In this document: one piece after another, positions 55,931 through 64,000 of the stretch | Layout of the letters: every line of letters begins with the position of its first letter | Position numbering within the stretch: the stretch's first letter is position 1 | NCBI RefSeq assembly: GCF_905475395.1 | Contig: NC_058339.1 | Coordinates: 6,642,001-6,706,000, forward strand | Source of the DNA: Chrysoperla carnea | Lineage: Eukaryota; Arthropoda; Insecta; Neuroptera; Chrysopidae | Direction of reading: 5' to 3' | Length of the DNA: 64,000 nt | The notes under the pieces: generated by a model | Databases searched by the model: none | What the model was told of the DNA's origin: nothing | The model's input: the letters and a program-made list of their open reading frames with translations, nothing else | Position numbers and translations under genes: made by a program

Positions 55931-56764
55931 AAGAAAACCAGTTCAGTTTGCAGAGAGATACAAGGAAAAAAACGCATTTGCCAGGGTTTTTTTAAAGTTT
56001 ACTTGTCAATATTTTGATGTTGATTCACTTCCTTTTACAAAAAAGAGTACTTTTTCACTTTATTACAATATATTAATAATAGTATTTCAATCTTTATTTC
56101 GGAAAACATGGTTTGTGATTGTTTTTAAGCCACGAAATATAATATTTCAACACTCTGTATATGTCTCTCTCTCTCTCTGTACCTTCGATAGTCGTCAGTA
56201 ACATACTGAAAAATTGATTCCAATAATAAGAATATTCCAAGTACAGTCACGAATTCAATATACCAACCACTGGCTTCACTATTTGATATGATAGGTAAAA
56301 AAGTAAATGATATGAAACTTGGTTGAAATGAAGGTAAATATTACCTAACCACTTACGAGATACGACAAAAGTAAAACAAAACCGTGCAGTTTCTTGAACA
56401 AGTTCATTTGAAAATATTGTTTCTTAAACTAAATCAGAACTAAATTTATCCCAAAGATTATACAAGATTCAATGACGGAGAGTTCAGTTTAATGTTTATT
56501 TATATTATTGCCTACATTCACCTTAAATAGTGTCTTTTGTCATCTATTGGTTTCCAACCCTCATTTAATCTGCACATTTGATATTTCTAAAAACATCGAA
56601 ATACATGGTACACCAGTTTCTGATTTAATTTGGCTAATACTTACAATAAAGCAATATTCGAAAAATATTTAAAATTTGTTCGAATGATTTTGCGAATTAT
56701 CATGCGTGAAGCGATAAATCTGCTAGTTTATAAGGGAAAATTGGTGAAATTGTCAATCTTTTAT
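55931..56764. other. Unassigned spacer
   Basis: (CT)n near 56163-56178. The 97-codon ORF at 55908 continues out of the repeat fragment and has no domain. Confidence 0.4.
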
Positions 56765-57400
56765 ACAGGGTGGGTCATTTTAATCTAAAATGGCTTATAC
56801 CTCGTTTTGCAGTTAACCGATCAAAAAATAAGAAAAGTTGCAGAGTTTGATGCAGGTTATCATGTTCTGACATGATGTTGGGCCTAGTTTTTCGAGTTTC
56901 TTTAATAGCCAATTTAGATCCTAAACGGTTAGAGATAGAATAACACTTTGAAAGAAAGTTGATCCACATAAGAAAACTAACCTTTCATCTAAAACTAATT
57001 TTTTCGAAAAACATATGCTTTCGGACAAAATACAGCTTAAAAATATATCATTATTGATTGCATTTAATAATTTACTCAAAAGAAAACTACGGAAAAATGT
57101 CTTTTCTAATACTAACCACGGAAAAATCTTTTAGCCAAAAGTTAAATCAAGGGCAGAAAAAGACATTCCTCTGTGTCCATGACTTTAACCTACCTTTAAC
57201 CTAATTATCTATAAATTTTTTACCTAACCTTTAACCTAATTATCTATAAATTTTTATTATTAAATGCAATAAGACTTTTTTTAAAGTTGCATTTCCTCCG
57301 AAAGCTAACGTTTCTCGAAAAAATCAGTACGAAGTACCTACTCGAAGTCAGTACTACTAGAGAATACATTTGGTCTCAAACAATTTTTTGAAAATATGTT
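56765..57400. mobile_element. Family B element with internal inverted arms
   Basis: Begins ACAGGGTGGGTCATTTTAAT. 56998-57075 and 57248-57326 form imperfect inverted arms: TTTTTTCGAAAAACATATGC, CTTTCGGA and ATTGCATTTAATAA pair with their inverses. Within the loop, CTTTAACCTAATTATCTATA is tandemly duplicated (about 57193 and 57229). Related fragment at 18786. Confidence 0.7.
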
Positions 57401-58319
57401 AAAATAATGTTTGGGTTGGTTCCCTGTAAAATCGGTTTTGTTTCACTGTGTACGTTTAACACTAGCCAGGCATATCTATCTATTCATTGTAATTTATAAA
57501 ATAGTAATAGTATTACGTAAATAAGAGTTCATACATTTAATATGATCACTCATAAATGCCCACAAAATTTTATGACTTAATTAAAAATTGTGAAATTAAA
57601 TTATTTATTTACAATTTCAAATATTGATTTTGTAGTTAACTTTCTACTCAAATTCGAAAGATTTAATTTAGAAGTTTTAGCGTCAACCTCGGTAAATGAT
57701 TAAGTGTTTAGATATTTGGTGTTTAGAGACTTTGACCTTTTTTTAGTTTTTTGAAAGATATTACTATCTACGAGACAGGAATATCAAGATTTATTAAAGA
57801 AGACTTAATAGAGAGCAAACACCCAAGTTAGGTTGTTTTGTCTATGTGCTTTTTATCAAGTAAAATAGAGGAGAAATTTTCTAGAGCACAAATATAAAAT
57901 TTTTGATTCTACTAGAAATAGCTCCGCTCGTGCGGTACCCGTGGTTAAAACCAGGCTTAAGAAATAATATATAAGTGATAAATATCAACACTTTTTAGGC
58001 AATTTTATTACAGATATGAAATACTAATTACATACTGAACAAAATTAAATCTTAATATTAGTTCTCTATCCTATTTTTTCTTAAGCGGTACATTTTTAGT
58101 CCCTGAGTCTATTTTTCGCCAGTCTAAATGTTCAGGAAATAAAGTTTGGAAAGAAGCGCTTTCCTGAAAGAATAACCATTTCCCTTTTCCTGTTATTTCT
58201 ATCAAAACAATTCCTGTAAGAAAGTTGTGAATGATTAATGAACATGGGTACTTGAATTAACAATTAATAAAGGTCTTTATTTTCTCAATTTAAGCCACTG
58301 TATCATCCAAATACAACTG
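57401..58319. other. Spacer with a SINE head fragment
   Basis: 57908-57955 (TACTAGAAATAGCTCCGCTC...GGTACCCGTGG) resembles a SINE head. Otherwise unassigned. Confidence 0.4.
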
Positions 58320-58735
58320 TTAGTTTTTAGTTCGACTCCCCAATGAATGTACGCATGTCAGTCGGTTTTGCTGACTAAATCCAATGACAATTGGGTGCTA
58401 TAATCGATATGTAAGTTGTTCTAAAATAATGGTTATAACTCTTCGAATTTTCTTTAGTATACATATTGAATAGTGTTCCCGGTTGGGTAAGGCAATACTA
58501 AGCCTTCAATTTCTATTTTTCTACAATAGTTTTAAGTTCGATTCCCCAATATATGTGCTTATGTCAGTCGATTTTACTGAATAAATCCACTGGCAATTGG
58601 TTGCTATAATCGATATGTGAATTTTTCTAAAATAAGGATAATAACTTTTCGAATTTTCTTTAATATTCATAACGAATAATGTTGCCGGTTGGGGAGGGCA
58701 ATCCTAAAACTACAATTTCTAATTTTCTACAAAAC
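58320..58735 (+). repeat. 206-bp tandem duplication
   Basis: TTCGACTCCCCAATGAATGT at 58331 and TTCGATTCCCCAATATATGT at 58537 mark a 206-base period. Both units carry GCTATAATCGATATGT and CCGGTTGGG. About 80-85 percent alike by eye, so older than the 1.4 kb duplication. Confidence 0.85.
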
Positions 58736-59819
58736 AAATTTCTTATTCCTAAATAATTCCAATAATTTTTTGTTTTTGCAAGTTTCTACTGATCTTTTAT
58801 TCATCAATGGATAATTCATTTAATCAGAAATTTATTGCTCTGATCTCTAAATATCAAACTCACCAAAGCTTGTTATATTTTTTAGCAAAGATTGTTATTA
58901 TAAAAAGTAGTTACACCACGCAAACATATTTGTTTATTCGTCTACAACAACATTTTTATTGCAGTCAATAATCAAATATTCATTAGTAATATACATTTTA
59001 TATAAACAAGGGCAATCACACCATCGTTAAGCCCAACTGCACAAACACACCTCCTAGTTATTATAAATATGTTGTTGTTATCGTAATAATTATTTTTATT
59101 TTATTTTTTTGTAAATTTGTTATTTTTCAAATATTAAATAATATTTAATCAACGGTTCGACATAATACAATATTATATACCTTTGTTCGTAAATATGTTT
59201 ATCGAAAATAGGAATTCGTCAATAACTGTAGAGTCCGCAGATCGAATTTGAAGAGTTTGATGATAATATGATAACAAAATGAATGATAACAAACTGAACT
59301 TTTGTTGAATGTCGCTAAAGCATTTAAATCTATGTTGCACAGATTTTTGGGTACCGAATTAGTCGCCTTATCGATTAACAAATTATATTTTGGAGGCTTA
59401 TTCTGTTTCTATAAACCTTCGCGCCACCCTGAAATTGTACAATGTATAATGCAGGAGTGACCCGCTTCATATATAAAAACTACTTCACTTGGAGTATTTA
59501 ACTGAGTGGCAGCTAAAAACTAGTGAGTTAATAACTCTCAAGACCTTACATGTGGTCAGGAAGGTAGGGTAACAAATCGCATGAGTAGAAAACTGTTGTA
59601 CACATGTCGGGCCTTTTTAATACACTTTAGAAAAAACTTTCCAAAAATATATAAATATTGTCGGCCTTTTACCGAAATTTCACTAAAAAGGCGAAAATTT
59701 CAATGGGTACTTGTTGCAAATAAAAAAGAAAAAAATATTTATTTTTTGAGTATAAAAAGTTAATAAAATGGAGTAAGTCAAACATTTTTATTCATTTCAT
59801 ATATTTAAAATAAAAAAAC
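58736..59819. other. Unassigned spacer
   Basis: 59400-59580 is slightly GC-richer without an ORF. Nothing assignable. Confidence 0.4.
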
Positions 59820-60000
59820 GAGATGCACCGTGTGACTCCCGGTAGGAACTTTGTTCCTTTCGTTTCGTACTTTCGTGCGTTATAAATGTAACGCTGACTG
59901 ACTTTTTCATTGAGAAGAACATTTTTCTGAAAATTTAATAAGTCAAATACTTGTTTCATTTTGTAAAGAATTTAATTTTATAGCTATACTTTTACTTTTT
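59820..60000 (+). repeat. Family Q, uninterrupted copy
   Basis: GAGATGCACCGTGTGACTCC, GGTAGGAACTTTGTTCCTTT, then CATTTTTCTGAAAATTTAAT and CAAATACTTG. It shows the pre-insertion order of the repeat at 51650-52820. Confidence 0.65.
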
Positions 60001-61285
60001 ACCGTATGAATTAATTGTATTGTTAATTTAAAAAAGACATACTTCAATATACGCCCATATTGGGTTGACTTACTTTAAATTATCTATATTATCTTTAACT
60101 TCTGATTACTCACTTTCACAAGTAATTTTTTTTAAAGAAAAACATAAAATTTTGACAAAAAATACATGTTCACGAATTATAAAAATATTTTTGCATATTC
60201 TTATAATTCATAGAAATATACATCGCTTGAAAAAGTTTTATTTTCTTAGGTGACCTCGGTGAAAATGATCAATTTTTGTTACACTTTTCTTGGTTTTACC
60301 TCCCAACCAGCAATCAGAACGAAAAAGAAAATAGTTCCAAGAATTATAATACATATTATCTGATTACAAAAATGGAAGGTTCTTCGTATGTCCATATTCC
60401 TCACGAAAATGTTGTTTAGGCAACTCAAATATGTATAAAATTCGTAGCACTCTATTCATTTTACAGCTGTAGTTTTCAAATATTATTGAAATTTTTTTTA
60501 TATATATAAACAAAAATAGTATTATAGGTAGCAACATATAACATAGCATAAAAATTTTGAAATGATTAATTGATATATGTCACGCTTATACATTATGTGT
60601 GTTATGAAATGTTTTTCAAATCGTTTTCATATTATAACTGGACGTTGGATATTACAATTGTATTAAAAAAAGTCTATGATATATTATTAATATCATTGAG
60701 TTTTCAATAACATGTTTTTTTTTCTTTATAGTTAGGAAAAGTGCTAACAACAAAACAAATGACAATTCAACAACAAAGAATGTCAATTACATAACTTTTG
60801 AAATGAAAATTTACACTTTCCGCCTATTTTGATTTATCGTGACCTTTTTCACATTTTCACAAGAAAAATATATTTTAAATTGAAACGACTGAAGCGATTT
60901 ATGGGCCTAAATGAATTAACTGAGAATCAAAATATGCTTCGCAAGAGAATCAAAATAACAGGAAATTGCGAATTGCGTCAGAGATTGAAAAAATAACACA
61001 TTTTTCTTAAAAACGAATATTGCATTTTTATTTTTTCAAGAATTTTTATTTCGAAAAATTAAGCGCCTTGGGAAAATAATCACGAGTATTTTTTTGTTTA
61101 AAACTGATTAAAAAATAAGAAAAAATTTTATTTTGAAGATTTTGTACCTTGGATCTCTCCATCCCTTGTTTATCGATCGATTTTTCTCATTAACGAACTT
61201 GACCTTTCAAAGACCAAAACCCTTCTGACACCAAATTTTTTCAAGTCGGACTTAAATAGCGACCGCTAGAGAGTTTACAGGCATA
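60001..61285. other. Spacer with a family L fragment
   Basis: 60290-60340 (TTTTACCTCCCAACCAGCAATC) is the inverse of part of 30640-30740. Otherwise AT-rich and unassigned. Confidence 0.4.
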
Positions 61286-61604
61286 TACAGAATGTTCGAT
61301 TTACATCTAGGCATATAAATATCACGAGTATGACAGAATACATGCGTTAACTAATGCATCTAAGTGAGAGGTATTATATACATGTGTTGAAGCTTCGATA
61401 TGCGTTGAGATAGTTGTAAGACGCTTGGAGAGTGGGAGTTTCTTAGCTGAATAGATGAACTACATCAGATAAGCCACGATACAAGTCACTTTTGCAATTT
61501 GATATAAAACCTTTAATACCTCTTACTCAGATGCATTGCTTAACGCATGTACTCTGTCATACTCGTGATATTTATATGCCTAGATGTAAATCGAACATTC
61601 TGTA
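61286..61604. mobile_element. MITE with TIRs of about 92 bp, copy 2 (319 bp)
   Basis: TACAGAATGTTCGATTTACA...TGTAAATCGAACATTCTGTA. Arms match each other with only a few mismatches over about 92 bases. The core (GAAGCTTCGATATGCGTTGA, GTTGTAAGACGCTTGGAGAG) is nearly identical to the copy at 3175. Confidence 0.92.
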
Positions 61605-62513
61605 TATATACATATAAATTTTATCGATGGTCATTTACGACATCTGGTAGGAGCATCGATAAATAATTTGAAAAAATTTTCCCAAAATTCCACTATCTGT
61701 AAAAAAGCTATAGCTCCATTTCCTTCGGCAATTGGCTAATGACCTAGTTTATCAATTTAACATCACAAAGTAGAAACTGGAAACATAAATATACTGCTTA
61801 TATTTAGACGTAAAAAGTCCAATTTTTATGGAGTTTATTACCGAAACAATTTGCCGAGAGAAAAAGTTATTAATGAATATTTGTCCATTTTGTTCAAATA
61901 TGTGTGCCTTGGTATAACCAACCTTACAATTCGATATCTTTTGTTGCAGGAAGCGTTTCCGCACAAACTTCTGGAGGGAATTGTTGTTTTTCTTGGAGGT
62001 AGTTTCTTATAATAGTGTTTATTTTGTATGAAATTTTTTCAGAAGACATTCAAAAGGAAATCTTTAAGATTTATAAACCCACTTTCAAAATAAATATATG
62101 TAAGTATCTCAAATCAGTCTCATGTTTTTACTACATTCAACCAACCAAATGCATGCGTTCTATATATGTAGTTGGTGCATAGGGATATGAGCCACCAACA
62201 TTCAATCTATAAAACTTGTCAAACATAATAATTTCTCAACCAATAGGATTCCGTACAAATATTCTTGAAAAAACCGCAAACAAATCCGAACGTGCGATAA
62301 GGAACATAATTCCAACATCTTCAGTTTCTGCTTAGTTAGTAATTTTAATAACGCAAGACGGGTTTCTGATCTACCTACAGATTTTTCGGCTAGAGGCGCT
62401 CGATCTGTTTTAAGTGTCTGTGTGTGTAAAAAAAATATTAGTAAAAGACATTCATGTACTAATTTATGCTGGTTGCGAGCCATATTATACCCAAAATACG
62501 AATTTATAATACA
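61605..62513. other. Unassigned spacer
   Basis: 62268-62325 shares ACGTGCGATAAGGAACAT-type sequence with family L. ORFs at 61752 and 62202 (minus) lack domains. Confidence 0.4.
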
Positions 62514-63079
62514 ACAAGTGAAAACAAACAACTGTTGACTGAGTTAATTGTTGAAATACCATGCAGAGTCAGTGTTGATTTCTTTATCACATTACACATA
62601 CAAACATGTGACACATACATAACTGATTATCAAGTATAGTACATATTATAAAATTTCCGCCTAATTGGCGCCCTCACGGGTAAACAGTGATGTTTACGAA
62701 AAAATGTTTCAAACAAAAGTTGTTTAATTTTTGATAAGAAACATTTTTTACATTTAAACTTTTGTTCTATCTCTAACGGTTTGCAAGATGGGTCCTACGG
62801 ACCCAAGACCCAATTGATGATCTATGATGATCATTTACGAACTTGACCTCACTTTTTACGTCCTGCGTACGCTGTAAAAATTTCAGCTCGATATCTTTTT
62901 TCGTTTTTGAGTTATCGTGTCCACAGACGGACGGACGGACGGACAACCGGAAATGGACTAATTAGGTGATTTTATGAACACCTATGACAAAATTTTTTTC
63001 CTAGCATCATTATTTTTAAGCGTTACAAACTTGGGACTAAACTTAATATACTATGTATATTTCATATATACATGGTATA
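62514..63079 (+). mobile_element. Family A, full length
   Basis: ACAAGTGAAAACAAACAACT to TATACATGGTATA. About four GGAC units. All central blocks are present: GCGCCCTCACGGGTAAACAG, CTCTAACGGTTTGCAAGATG and GGAAATGGACTAATTAGGTG. Confidence 0.93.
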
Positions 63080-63519
63080 AAAATTGATACCCAATTTCTG
63101 TACGTGTTCTATGGGAAGTTACATGTAGTTATATTACAGAACCCTTATAAATAGCATATAGATACATATTTACAAGTAACTCATGAATATTGACTGGAAA
63201 TTGAATTACTAATATGTGAAATGAAATATTGGATTATCCTTCTCACTATTTTATCATAATACACTCCAATCCTCAACCAATGCATTTATTATATACGAGA
63301 AAATTTTATAGTTGAAAATTCAATGCAATGCAAAAATTCAAATAATATATATATTAGATTCTTTTATATCGATTATCTGGCAGTAGCATACTTAAACTCA
63401 AGGTAACCTAAAAGAAAATTATTCTTGCGTTTTGTTGAATGGATAGGACCTTAAAAGAAAAGTTCAACTGCTTATCTTTTATAGTTTTGGAAAAAATGGA
63501 CATCAAAGTTTTGTCATAA
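63080..63519. other. Spacer between two family A copies
   Basis: No gene or matched repeat. Confidence 0.45.
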
Positions 63520-63892
63520 TTTGCGCTCCCAAGGGTAAACAGTGATAGCTACGAAAAAAATCTTTCAAAAAAAAGTTGTTTATTTTTTTTAAGGAACATT
63601 TTTTACACTTAAATTTTTTTATCTGCCTTTAACGGTTTACAGGATGGACCCCATATTCGATTGACCTATATTGCTCATAAAAATTACAGCTTGAAATCTC
63701 TTTTCGTTTTTGAGTCATCGTGTTGACAAACCGACAGACGGACAGGCAGATAGACAGACAACCAGAAATGGACTCTTTTGCTGATTTTATGAAAACTTAT
63801 ACCAAAATTTTGTTCGTAGCATCAATATTTTAAATCGTTAGAACCTTGGGACTAAACTTAGTATACCTTGATATATATTACATATATACAGA
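63520..63892 (+). repeat. Family A, diverged, left end missing
   Basis: Starts at GCGCTCCCAAGGGTAAACAG and ends CATATATACAGAGTATA. The tract reads CAGACGGACAGGCAGATAGA, an interrupted mixed GGAC/AGAC array. Confidence 0.85.
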
Positions 63893-64000
63893 GTATAGAA
63901 ATCCACTGTGTATTCTAATTGAGATCATGAAAAAGTATTAGTGGTGATAAAAGTAACTAATTTGTTTTAAATCTCCACTTTTTTTTACTTGAATTTTTTG

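Noticed and set aside
58325..58345. tRNA gene suggested by a GTTCGACTCC B-box-like motif
   Set aside because: No cloverleaf arms or A box at the right spacing; the motif belongs to a tandem duplication.

Overview
The window looks like a piece of insect nuclear genome. It is strongly AT-rich, there is no operon structure, and nearly all recognisable sequence is repeat: LINE fragments with arthropod-type RNase H/reverse transcriptase tails, MITEs, SINE-like elements and a Helitron-like family carrying (GTCC)n tracts. The one multi-exon gene has a GT-AG intron, and the other clear gene is an animal GABARAP-type Atg8. Order and species cannot be fixed from what is visible.

Host genes are sparse. 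(1) An intronless Atg8/GABARAP gene lies on the minus strand at 2306-2662. It is intact and strongly conserved, as expected of a functional retrocopy. (2) A secreted leucine-rich-repeat protein lies on the plus strand, with exon 1 at 46909-47070 and exon 2 at 47632-49470 (666 residues when spliced). Three weak candidates also deserve notice: a 42-residue membrane ORF at 568-696, a possible first coding exon at 26239-26283 and a possible internal or 5' UTR exon at 35385-35467. If the exon candidates are real, much of the window is intron of large genes.

Repeats, using names given here only for cross-reference. Family A: about 565 bp, seven near full-length and several partial copies at 7.8, 13.0, 14.3, 19.1, 24.2, 29.0, 31.2, 42.0, 62.5 and 63.5 kb, with hairpin ends and an internal (GTCC)n tract, resembling non-autonomous Helentrons (DINE-1/mini-me type). 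Family C: about 490 bp at 4.6, 11.9, 15.9, 18.3, 26.7 and 35.9 kb. Other repeats include a MITE with TIRs of about 92 bp (3175-3495 and 61286-61604), an 803-bp foldback element (21150-21952), a near-perfect hairpin of about 230 bp (40019-40250), an inverted-repeat element with internal tandem repeats (40674-41206), Tc1-like MITEs, a 164-bp dimeric satellite present on both strands, and several SINE-like elements that begin with an ACTAGC...CCCGC head.

Four LINE lineages are represented by 5'-truncated 3' ends. LINE-a has three copies (7.1, 27.5 and 36.2 kb). LINE-b is at 51744-52742, with an open reading frame and a 13-bp target-site duplication, nested in another repeat. A frameshifted fragment lies at 9.0 kb and a 53-codon tail fragment at 43.9 kb. 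At 28.0-28.25 kb a (CACACC)n array runs into a CCTAACCCAA array that resembles insect telomeric repeat.

I see no gene cluster that works as a pathway and no CRISPR, tRNA or rRNA. The best biological leads are the Atg8 retrogene, the hairpin/foldback elements as possible small-RNA sources, and the structured family A elements.
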